Shown here piece by piece: positions 11,855 to 21,559 of a DNA stretch of 64,000 nt (position 1 is the first letter of the stretch; each line of letters opens with the position of its first letter). Source of the stretch: Mangifera indica (Eukaryota > Streptophyta > Magnoliopsida > Sapindales > Anacardiaceae); the NCBI RefSeq assembly GCF_011075055.1, contig NC_058146.1, positions 12,325,820 to 12,389,819 on the forward strand, given 5' to 3'. The position numbers and the translations under genes are program-made. The notes below the pieces were generated by a model. That model worked only from the letters and a program-made list of their open reading frames with translations, made no database searches and had not been told where the DNA came from.

Positions 11855-12216
11855 CATGTTTATACTCAATTTTGTTTGTTATATGATTCTTCATTGATGT
11901 ACTTCAATTTTATGTAACCGATGTATTTTTATTATTGTTTCAAACGTGTAATTGTATTGTTATTTGATGTAATAAATTTAGTGTTTCGTATGAGTTATTT
12001 CAGTATTACTTTATTTTCTCTAATTGTTTCAAGTGTGTAAATGTTTGAATAATCATACGTTTTTATTGTTTTTTCATGACAAGATTATTTAAAAAATGAA
12101 ATCAAATACGATACACATCCATATATAACCACAAATAAAGTATATCATACACATATGCACATACAATAAATATATACATCTAAACATAGGAATAACGATA
12201 AATATACATCCGTGAG
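11855..12216. other. Convergent 3' region between mudrA and the ULP1-like gene
   Basis: This ~360 bp AT-rich spacer separates the two stop codons. It holds no open frame of note. AATAAA-like polyadenylation text occurs for the plus-strand gene (AATAAATTTAG near 11971). Both genes would terminate transcription here. Confidence 0.6.
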
Positions 12217-12615
12217 CTACTCGATACAGTGAAAATACAACTGCGTCGTTAATCGTCGACGCATAGAGGTAGACGACTCTCGGGGAAAAACGTAGCTCCG
12301 TGCCAACGCCAAATACTCAAAAAATCGCAACATAAAGATGCCACAGTCACCGGAGCCTACCCCCTGCTGAGGGACATCCGACGCTCGATGCAAAGTCAGG
12401 GGATCACGTTGTGGAGTCATCCCAGAAGCTGTCCAAAAACTCGTCGCCTCTAATAACGCGGGAATAAAGGTCATGTATGGTCGCATGCGCTGCTCCAGAG
12501 TCCCTGTATTCCCCAAAAATGAAACCTCTGAATCGTACACCGTAATTGACCACTCATGAAAATCTATAACTCCGACGACCCAATGTGCGTTCTCAAAGTT
12601 TATAGGGATGAAAAC
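12217..12615 (-). other. Catalytic exon of the ULP1-like gene
   Basis: This exon is 133 codons including the TAG stop at 12217-12219, fully open. It contains His (AHW, about codon 11), Asp (YDSE, about codon 28) and Cys in SGDCGIF, with the preceding Gln of the oxyanion hole. The acceptor is TTTATAG|GTTTTC at 12616-12617. Confidence 0.9.
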
Positions 12616-13897
12616 CTATAAACAATGAGACATTTTAGTTACTTATCGTTGTCGTTATGTTCTTGAATGTAATAGAAATATATATAAACTATACCTGATC
12701 GACCAGCCCCCATGGTTTGTATAACAATCCCGGGGTGTACGCTGCATCAACCATCCTCGTGAAGAGCCTCGAAAACTCAAACTCTCTAATCGGTGTGGTC
12801 TACCAACTCTTCCAGGCCATCTCAATATGGCCTCCAAAGAATGTGTGGGCAGTCATCCAATGTTGTGAGATAGTCGAGGGGTGATCGTCCTGCTGCCGAC
12901 GTAATAAAGCCAAAAAGGAGTCCACATGCTAAAATGGTATAAACAAGTTCACGTGTTAGTTATTAATAAATATATCTAGCTTTTTATCAAATTATATAGT
13001 ATAGACAACTCACATCGTTGGTCAACCACTCGCGCAACTCTACAACAAGCCTCCAAAAGTTATCCTTCGACTTCGACCCGATGAAGTAGACATCATGTGA
13101 GTCGGAAGCCGCAGCGCTGGTGTACCACGTGAGGAAAGATTCCTCACACTCAGAGGCAGAGGATGGAATGGCCGTAGGTTGCTGTTTCGCCCTCCCTTTG
13201 AGTGGATTCGTATACGGGGTGTGAATCAGTGGACCCTTCTGGACGATCCGGCCACGTGCTGTACGAATCATCTGCATGATCCCAAAAAAATAATTAATTC
13301 ATCATTCATCCTACTTAACAATTACCATTAATCGATTTATCTTACCTTCTCCAAGTATGCGAGAGGAGGTTTAGTTGGAGAATCATGAATCACGGTCAAG
13401 TCCACCACGCGTGCTCCCTCGGCGGACTAGAAAATACAAATTTTGAACATCTCAATGACCAATATATACAACTATTTATATACTAAGTATGATTGATATA
13501 CCTCAATAGGGATGGCCTCAAAATCATCCTCCTGGAAGTCCTCTTCCGGTGAACCAATATCCCGCAGAATTTGGTTTCGGGTAAACGAAGCAAGGACCCG
13601 AAACATATCCTCTCAAATAGTCGCAGCTGATGAGGGGTCAATGTAGAAGAAATACGAGATAATGCAGTACGCTGTGCACGAGATATCGCATCTGCCCAGA
13701 AGTGTCTGGACTCATCGGGAATGCGCAGCTCGCTGTCAATCCGTCTTCTTTTGCGAGAAATATCCTGTAACAATCACATAAAATTTGTTAGACATTCATA
13801 AAAATAAATATGTAAACAAATGTATTAGTGAAAAAAACATAAAAAGATGAGAAATTCCAAATAATCAAAAAGGAAATGACAAAACTTAACAAATAAG

Positions 13898-14815
13898 AAC
13901 TGAAATTCGAGTTCTATACGTTCAACTTCTGTAGAATGTTAACAATCGAAAAAGTTATCCTGAAATGACGAAAAATAGGAAAAACGAAACTGAAATTTGA
14001 ATTTTATAGATTAAAATACCTTAAAGTGACGATAATTGGAAAATGGTTTAGAAATCTTGAAAATACGAATCGATATATCCTAAAATGGTTAAATTCAAAA
14101 AAATAGAACTGAAATTTGAATTCTATACGTTGAAATACCTTAAAGTGACGATAATCGGAAAATGATTCGGAAATCTTGAAAATACGAATCGATATATCCT
14201 AAAATGGTGAAATTCAAAAAAACGGAACTGAAATTCGAATTCTATACGTTGAAATACCTTAAAGTGACGATAATCAGAAAATGGTTGGGAAATCTTGAAA
14301 ATACGAATCGATATATCCTAAATTGGTGAAATTCAAAAAAACGGAACTGAAATTCGAATTCTATACGTTGAAATACCTTAAAGTGACGATACTCGGGAAA
14401 TCATTCAAAAATCTTGAAAATACGAATCGATATATCCTAAAATGGTGAAATTAGAAAAAACGGAACTGAAATTCGAATTCTATACGCTGAAATACCTTAA
14501 AGTGACGATAATTGAAAAATCGTTCGGCGATCTTGAAAATACGATTCAATATATCCTGAAATGGTGAAATTCGAAAAAACAGAGTTGAAATTCGAATTCT
14601 ATACGTTGAAATACCTTAAAGTGACGATAATCGAAAAATCGTTCGGAACTAGTAAAAATACGAATTCATATATCCTAAAATAGTGAAATTCGGAAAAACA
14701 GAACTGAAATTCGAACTCTATCAATTGAAATACCTATGAATGTCGCTAACCAAAAAATCATTTGAAAAATTGAAAAAACGAATCGATATATCCTATAAAC
14801 GAAAAATCGAAATAT
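13898..14815 (-). repeat. Right-hand array of the MULE 119-bp repeat (about 8 copies)
   Basis: The anchor AACTGAAATT (one copy GTTGAAATT) recurs at 13898, 13988, 14107, 14226, 14345, 14464, 14583 and 14702. The last six steps are exactly 119 bases. The first unit is shortened to 90. Shared blocks include CGAATTCTATACGTTGAAAT, ACCTTAAAGTGACGATAAT and CGAATCGATATATCCTAAAA. The inner copies are close to identical, and those at the ends are more diverged. If the gene model is right, the array lies inside intron 1 of the ULP1-like gene. Confidence 0.95.
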
Positions 14816-15039
14816 TAAATTGAAATTACGTCGTTACATCGTAAGTTGTGTCAAAAAGCACCAAAATTCGAAAACTCGAATTTAAAATTTGAAAAATACA
14901 TATAGAAAAACCTAAAACAGAAAAAACTGATATAAAATTCGAAAACTACATGATCAGAAACCGTGGATAAGAAAATTCTCAATTTAACCCCTCATGAAAA
15001 TTCTTTAATTAAAAAGGTCCAATGTTATATCAAAAATTT

Positions 15040-16250
15040 CCATAAAACCCCCTATGTTGTAACGAATCTATCCGGCTCCCCAAGGTTTTAAAAAACCCAC
15101 TTTAACCCCCAACTAGGACTGGCAAAAGACGCTGCCGTGGGAAAATTCGTCCTGCCGTGGGAAATTCCGTTCCCACGGCAGACTGTCGATCCATTCAGCA
15201 GCTAATTTCGGCCAATTTTTGGTCGTTTCGACCTCCGATTTTTACATAAATCAAATCTACACATTGTATAACATAAAACCCCTCAATCAATTCAACAAAA
15301 ACAACCAAAAATCCAAACATTTTAAGCAATATTCAAAGCGTAAACCCTAAAATTTCAAACCCAAAATTCTCAATCAAATCTCAATTATATCAGCAATAAA
15401 TTGATCCAAACAAGATTACGGGAGATATACTAACCTTCTTTGTCATTTACGGTTGCTGGGAAGCTTCAAAATCGACGGAAATGACCTTCGCTGTGGGATT
15501 GACGTGGGAGGAGGAAAACTTGTGGAATTTTCGTGGAAATGCATAGTGAAAACAGAACTTGCCGTGGGAAGAAATGAAATTTTGCTGTGTTTATAAAGGG
15601 GGGCAGTTTCGTAATTTTGCTTTTCCCACGACAACGTGCGAAATTTCAAAAAAACCCGATGTGGGCTAAGGATTTCCCCGACACCCCAATGTGTTAAAAA
15701 AGCCAGTTTACCCCCCCAAACCCATTGTCCATTCAACTGCCATGGGAGAACTCGTCTTGCTGTGGGAAACTCCGTTCCCACGGCAGACTGCCGATCCATT
15801 CGGTAGCCAATTTCGGCCATTTTTGGTCGTTTCGACCTCCGATTTTTACATAAATCAAATCTACACATTGTATAACATAAAACCCCTCAATCAATTCAAC
15901 AAAAACAACCAAAAATTGAAACATTTTAAGCATTATTCAAACCGTAAACCCTAAAATTTCAAACCCAAAATTCTCAATCAAATCTCAATAATATCAGCAA
16001 TAACTTGATCCAAAAAAGATTACGGGAGATATACTAACCTTATTTGCCATTTGCGGTTACCGGAATGAAAGAAAATCGACAGAAATGACATTCGCCGTGG
16101 GATTGCCGTGGGAGGTGAGAAGCTTTGGAATTTTCTCTCGCTTGTACAGTGAAAATTTGCTGACTTTATATATGGGGGCAGTTTCGTCATTTCACAAAAC
16201 ATGGGCATTTTTGCTTAAACCTAAATTTTTTGGGCAATTTCGCTTTGACC
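15040..16250 (-). repeat. ~605-bp tandem duplication of the ULP1-like promoter and first exon
   Basis: Unit A (about 15040-15643) and unit B (about 15644-16250) are direct repeats. CCGTTCCCACGGCAGACTG starts at 15167 and 15772. GATTACGGGAGATATACTAA starts at 15414 and 16018. The long text between them is nearly identical. On the minus strand each unit reads promoter-like sequence, then an ATG with a 12-nt exon ending in AAG|GTTAGT: 15446-15435 in A and 16050-16039 in B. Both units also contain GGGGGCAGTTTCGT. Confidence 0.92.
15152..15181. promoter_or_regulatory. Perfect 12-bp inverted repeat CTGCCGTGGGAA / TTCCCACGGCAG
   Basis: The arms are 15152-15163 and 15170-15181 with a 6-base loop. 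The same structure recurs with one mismatch in unit B (about 15757-15787). Isolated CCGTGGGA or its complement recurs near 15132, 15557 and 16086-16110. Its core is CGTGG/CCACG. Whether it binds a protein is unknown. Confidence 0.6.
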
Positions 16251-16275
16251 CCTTTAATTTTGTCTATTTTTAATA

Positions 16276-17160
16276 ATTTCCCAATATATTATGTTGTTGA
16301 TATTTTTGTGTTATTTCTAATGGCGTTTTGACCTGCTATTCCAACAGATTGAGTTATATTTAGTTTTTGATTTCGCTATCCTATTCTTTTGACATGATGA
16401 GCTTCGATTGCTTCCAAGTCTCTTTATAAACTCATTGTTCTTTGTTAATATATTTTTTCACTTACCGAGAAAAGAAATGAAGTGTGATATTCATCCAAGG
16501 CTGCATATACCAAATCTCAAGTATAGATAAAAATCCATATACATATTCATATCTGTCGATGACAAGAATGTGAATCAACATAAAATGGACACACTATTTT
16601 CTTGATATTATCTATTTATAAACAAAATTTACAAAAAAAAAAAAAGGTATTTTGTTGCAATTAAAGAATTTGGTATAGGATGTAAGAATTTTTATGACTC
16701 ATATGACATTAAGATTTTGCTTTATCGAGTATAATAGTATTTATTTGATAAAATAAATTAATATAAGATTTTCAATACCGAAATTCTATCGATTAATATA
16801 AAGATGTGACTTTTATGATAAAAAGATATGATTCTTCCTAATGAAAAGAGGTGATTCTTTATGATGAAAAGAAACAACTCTTTACTAATGAAAATATGTG
16901 ACTTTTGATGGAAAGTCACCATTAATTCTATAAATAGGAGTTGGTCCTCTCTCTACCCCTAACATACATATAGTTTTCACAACACTTACATTACAACACA
17001 CTAATAGACAACTTATATATAGAAAAATATTAAGTTGTTTTTATCCATCATTAAGTCAAGGGGTCAAGTGAGAGAAATCAACATCCTCTATACTTCTTCA
17101 TGAATTCTCTTTATGATTAGCACGTTATAAAATATGATGAAATCAAGGTATGTTTTTCTA
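16276..17160 (+). other. AT-rich sequence ending in an LTR-like or promoter-like piece
   Basis: No gene is seen. From about 16740, degenerate ~30-base repeats of the type TGATGAAAAGA...GTGACTCTTT lead to CTATAAATAGGAGTTGG (16931-16947), a good TATA box. A C/T-rich stretch follows, then TGATTAGCACGTTATAA near 17115. This order resembles the U3-R end of a copia LTR, perhaps a solo LTR, but I see no primer binding site after it. Confidence 0.4.
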
Positions 17161-17789
17161 TTTTCATTTAATGTGAAAAACATGAAGTTTAAGATTTATG
17201 GGTATGATAATTGTTTCTGCTTTAAGATAATTATTAATAACTTACATAGGAAACACAGTATGACAAAAACTAGTTATTTCTCATCATAAGATTTTACTAG
17301 CTTCACTTTTTTCTAGCAAAATTACCTATAATATAAACAATACAATATTATTATCGAAATTTGTGTCGTTTCTTATATAAATTTATAATCATTATAACCA
17401 CATAGGAAAATACAAGGACATTAATAAAATGTGAATTGAAATTTTATTTTTTCCTTTCTTGACATAACTAATTTCTAGAGGAACAATCACAGTCCTGCGC
17501 AAAAATATAAAAAACTAATAATAATAGAGTTTGTAATGTTATGGGAACTAACAAACTAGACTTGACATAGATGTTATACCCCCACATGCAATCAAAGTGC
17601 ATAAGAGTTAAAAAAAAAAAAAATCAGATTTAAAAGCATCAATTTCATCTAACATGAGGAAGAAACAAATACAAAAAATATGTTCATTAATTTCTTATTC
17701 TAAAAATCATTTTGTGATAATATGCACAAATATCCTATAACACAATATTCTTTCCAAGTTGTTTGGTATGACAAAATTTATTAAATTTT
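17161..17789. other. Unassigned AT-rich sequence
   Basis: No open frame, domain or clear repeat is recognised. It lies downstream of the FAR1-like pseudogene stop and could include its 3' end. Confidence 0.6.
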
Positions 17790-19905
17790 TTACCTTGAAC
17801 CTTGTGTATCATTTTTTGGCATTTGTAATACTTTTTCTTTTACTTTACAAATAATTTGCTTAATCTTTAATTGCTTTCTTTTGAATAGAGGATGACCTTT
17901 GCTATGAACTACCCATGGAGTAAGAATTTTATTGCTTCTTTCTTTCAAAGTACCATCAACAACTTCATAATTCATTCTATTATTACCTGAAATGTTTAGA
18001 CTTTTACAAATGTTGTCACCCCATTCATTCAATGTCAATTTTTTCTTCATATCATTAATAAATGTCAATTTTTTCTTCATATCATTAATAATTTCTATCA
18101 CCATATCATAATCATCCTCATTGTTTGATGTTAAATCTGCTATAGCGCTGGATAAACTAGACAAGTGATCAAATCTTTGTCCTTCAACATTGGTGCTCTA
18201 ACTATTTTAACTTATTTTAACCTTAATATGATATCCATTTATATTTTTCCTCCATTTCCTTAAAATATACTTTTTTGGTACATGAGAAATTTTTTAACGA
18301 ATCAACACCATTATTGCATGACGACAGAAAATTCCTTCAAACTCAAACATTCGATAGTTACAACCAACATTACAAGTTGTTCATCAAAGCGAACAATAAA
18401 AGGAACACAATGATGAGTCATTTCAACCATAATATCTTCTTCTATTATAAATTCCATACATGAATAAACTTTTTTGGCAAAAGAAAATTAACCATAGAGC
18501 TTAGCAGCAAGCTCTTGTTGAAACTCTTTGAATTTAGTAGTGGTATATGTATCTTGAAATTGTTTTTCAATAGCATAAATGCTTATGCAAGGTACTCATG
18601 ACTTGAAAGATTTAAAATCAACCTCCCTTTTTTTTTTTTTTTCCAATATATCACACAATGCATTCTCATATTGTTCCATAAATTGTTTTAAGGTGGTTTT
18701 TTAGTTGACATATCCATCAAAGAATGTATGCATACTTTCATTGCATTGTGTAGTGGACATATTTCCCCAAAAAGTATCTTTTACAAAAGTTGGTACCTAA
18801 TGTCGTCTTTCATTATACAATCCAAGTAGCCAAGCATTATCATGATGGTTGTGTTTAACAATGAACCTATTTCAATGTTCCTCAAACTCCTCATTTGTCA
18901 ATGAATCATACACAACATTTTGCAAAGAGAACTTGATACTTTCATATTCCCTATAACCTTTTAACTTCATTATATTCCATAAACACCACTATGTCGTGTA
19001 TTAGGAAACACAATTTCAATTACATTTTGCATTGCCTTACCTTGATCAGTAATTATTGTCTTCAAAGCATAATTCAACATATCTTTACGCCGAGAATGAA
19101 AAATTAATACAAATGTTTTTGCATCCTCGTTAAAGATTAACCTACAATCTGATAGTGTGGAATGGCCATGATGATCAATATCAACAAAAACACCAAATGA
19201 CATATCATACTTGTTGGTTAAATACGTAGTGTCAAATATCACAATATCACCGAATTCTTTAAATGTAGCCCTACTTCTTGCATCCACCCATAAAACATTA
19301 TTTAATCGACCCTCATCTATATCCATTATGTAGAAGAAATTTGAATTCTTAGTTTGCATCTTCAAAAAATATTTTTAGATTGCAAAAACATCACCAACAC
19401 CAAGTTTTAGCCTTTTGACTTTTTCAATGTAATTTCTACAATATTTCTGTGGGAAAGATAATTTGTCAGCATCACATGCTTCAATTAATAAGGAATTGAA
19501 AATTTTATTTGGTCTAATCCTAACCATATCATTCACTTCAAACTTCCTTTTTACAAATGGTTCTATTTCTCTTGAAATATTGAGTTTTGGCAGGACTACT
19601 AAATTCATGGTTATGATCCAATAAAATTGAACATATTAGCTATTTTCCATCAGAACATAGACATGCACCAACCCTGACCTTGCAATTAGTTTTTATCATT
19701 GGATTAACTTAAAAGCATTTTTAGAGTTACTTCTTGACTTCTTATTATAAGAAAAAGCCAAAGTCACATATTTCATCTCTCTGTCATCTCCTTTCTTTGA
19801 GGTTTGTATAATAGTTTCAAAACCCATTTTATTCCCAAATTTTTGTTGTTTTGGACTAAATTATCAAATGAATAAAAAATCATTCTATTCTTAGGCTCTT
19901 TTCTA
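17790..19905 (-). pseudogene. FAR1/FHY3-related (MULE-derived) gene, decayed
   Basis: Minus-strand order matches the FAR1-RELATED SEQUENCE family. A FAR1 DNA-binding segment (KMGFETIIQTSKKGDD, YVTLAFS) lies at about 19840-19700. A linker (NLVVLPKLNISREIEPF) is at 19608-19375. The MULE transposase-like core reads QTKNSNFFYIMDIDEGRLNN, VLWVDARSRATFKEFGD and FDTTYLTNKYDMSF, with ITDQGKAMQNVIEIVFPNTR (19365-18970). Then come ERRH, VPTFVKDTFWGNMSTTQCNES and FDGYVN (18860-18690). A SWIM-like CNVGCNYRMFEFEGIFCRH sits at 18400-18310, and a C-terminal tail ends at 17790. At least one in-frame TAA (near 19373) and several frameshifts break it. I cannot tell whether it was a host FRS gene or a Jittery/FAR1-type transposase; no terminal repeats are visible. 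Confidence 0.85.
18031..18090 (-). repeat. Exact 30-bp tandem duplication inside the FAR1-like C-terminus
   Basis: Positions 18031-18060 and 18061-18090 are identical. On the coding strand this doubles ten residues (INDMKKKLTF then INDMKKKLTL) without changing frame. Confidence 0.95.
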
Positions 19906-21267
19906 CACTTCCTGTATCTTCTAATTCTTTTGAATGATTATCCTAAGTTATTGAAAACATAATAATCATAATTAAAATATAACAAAGCAATAAAAAAATG
20001 TAGAAAAATATTATATAAAAATTTATATTCATATAAATTAATAAAAAGAATTAACAAACAAAAAATTATCTCCACATCATTGAAATGAGAATAACAATCC
20101 TTTAATTTGGTTTGACTACATACTTCTATCTTATGATATCTCACAGATCATAATCTATATGCAAATCAAATTATTTTTTTATTATTATTTACTATAACCT
20201 ACTAAACTGAAATAATAATTTAGTTAAAATTAGATAAAAGCAATGAAAATCTAAGATATTAAAAAAATGATAATCCTAATCCAAGGCCAAGCTTACAGGC
20301 CTCAAATTATATTATAATAAAGGGCTTGTTCATGTCCCTTTCAGTTTGCACGAGCTGCTCTATTTGGGTAAATGTTATTTGCTTCAACCATTTAAAGAAA
20401 TCAATATATATAATGATAAAATAATCAAATTCATAAAAAAAAATTATTGTCATCTTCTCTTAGTCATTTCATCTAGACCTGACAGTTCGTGCCATCGGAT
20501 CGTGTTTGTATCGTGTTAGTTTGAATTTTGTGTTAGAGACCTTCATCTCTAATTCGACCTAATTTAAAATCATATCAAAATTTTTAATCATAATTCAACC
20601 CTTTAATATTCGAATTGACCTAATCTGACCTAATTTGACCTAAAATTGTATCATGTCATGTCAGGTTAACAGATTGTATTGAAAACTGTTAGTTTTAATT
20701 TTATCAAACATGTGGTGTGCACCATAGTTAAACACATCCATTGTTGAATTAAAGAGATTTACATATATTTAAGAAAAAAAATCCTCTTAAAGCAAAAACT
20801 TGTTCATATTTAAAGTATCATAATCAAACTGTATCAACATACTATAATTCTTTGTCTACTAATTACTTGATCGGAAACAATGACAAAGATGTAGACTTAT
20901 GAACCAATCTAAAATTGTCTATATCTCTATCATATATGAACAAAATCTCAACAAAATTTGTGTGCATGAAAAAAGATAAAATTATAATTAACTTTAGCCA
21001 CAACACAGTGATATGCTTATAACATCCCAAACTTATTTCTTGCTTTAATATTCACAATCCCATTTTTAGATGAAAGGAAATTGGCGAGAGATGACCTAAG
21101 AAGAACTTATGGCAGTTGAAAGATGAGTTGAAGAAGAGGCACTAATTTGCAACAAAAAAATTGAGCAATTTCAAACATTAATTTAATGGTGCTGATGTGG
21201 TAGTTTTTGACATGTGGCATCTGCTACAACATTGCCAACCCATTCTGTGTATTATTTCTATGCACAA

Positions 21268-21270
<3 letters not shown>
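19906..21270. other. Unassigned sequence
   Basis: No gene is recognised. Around 20480-20690 there is repeated text of the form GACCTAATTTGACCTAA, with TCGTGTT...TCGTGTTAG and TCATGTCATGTCAGG. This resembles a dispersed plant repeat, but I cannot name a family. Confidence 0.5.

Positions 21271-21300
<30 letters not shown>
21271..21300. repeat. (CA)15 microsatellite
   Basis: Fifteen uninterrupted CA units are followed by (TA)n. Confidence 0.97.
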
Positions 21301-21307
<7 letters not shown>

Positions 21308-21559
21308 GCATGCTTGGAGACAACATTTTCAACTGTAAGAATATGGTGAAGAAGATGATAGATAAACAATATGCATATAACAATAAAGAATAATCAATGA
21401 CATGCATTAGCTTATTAAAAACAATTAGGAAAGTATACATTCTCCAAGCTAATTCTATGATCAAAGATGATGAAGAAGGCCTTCACACTTGTCAAGCCTC
21501 CAAAGGAATCCACAAAACCAAGTAAAGTCTCCTTGGTTGAATGCATAGAAAGAATATAA

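Larger units (their letters stand above)
12217..15446 (-). pseudogene. ULP1-like (C48) cysteine protease gene in the MULE, six exons, two lesions
   Basis: The family removes SUMO or related modifiers; MULE copies have unknown roles. Proposed minus-strand exons are 15446-15435 (ATG plus three codons), 13764-13502, 13426-13346, 13271-13014, 12928-12695 and 12615-12217, about 1.25 kb coding. All have GT/AG borders and, except the second, whole-codon lengths. The last exon carries the catalytic His (NAHWVVGVID), Asp (TVYDSE) and the Gln/Cys box (VPQQGVGSGDCGIF), so the triad is intact. Two lesions are visible. A TAG at 12802-12800 interrupts exon 5 after MAWKSW. A one-base loss near 13608-13615 makes exon 2 263 nt long. 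The N-terminus is basic (ISRKRRRID). The first exon assignment is the least certain part; it rests on the ATG, the GTTAGT donor and phase match only. Confidence 0.8.
8711..16275. mobile_element. Mutator-like element (MULE) carrying mudrA and a ULP1-like protease gene
   Basis: One unit is inferred from four things. A mudrA-type transposase lies on the plus strand. A ULP1-like (C48) protease gene converges on it from the minus strand. Copies of the same 119-bp repeat lie in inverted orientation on the left (8711-8950) and right (13898-14815). The base composition is CG-rich and unlike both flanks. MULEs that carry ULP1-like genes (the Kaonashi type) are known in plants. The right end near 16190-16275 reads, on the minus strand, GGGGTCAAAGCGAAATTGCCC, a style of end common in plant MULEs. 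The left terminal inverted repeat appears lost at the junction with copia A. I found no convincing 9-bp target duplication. Confidence 0.75.

Noticed and set aside
13898..14815. CRISPR-like array
   Set aside because: The 119-bp period has no unique spacers, the context is a plant transposon, and inverted copies occur at the other end.
8700..16207. ACATGGG-AA at 8700 and ACATGGGCA at 16199 as a 9-bp MULE target duplication
   Set aside because: 8 of 9 bases agree, but the bases just inside are not inverted repeats of each other, and MULE-style terminal text continues beyond 16207.
15443..16273. Several 60-140 codon open frames in the duplicated GC-richer units
   Set aside because: They occur on both strands, differ between the two nearly identical units and match nothing; the units look like promoter sequence.
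21178..21464. Two small minus-strand frames with alternating Cys/Val
   Set aside because: They are translations of the (CA)n/(TG)n microsatellite.
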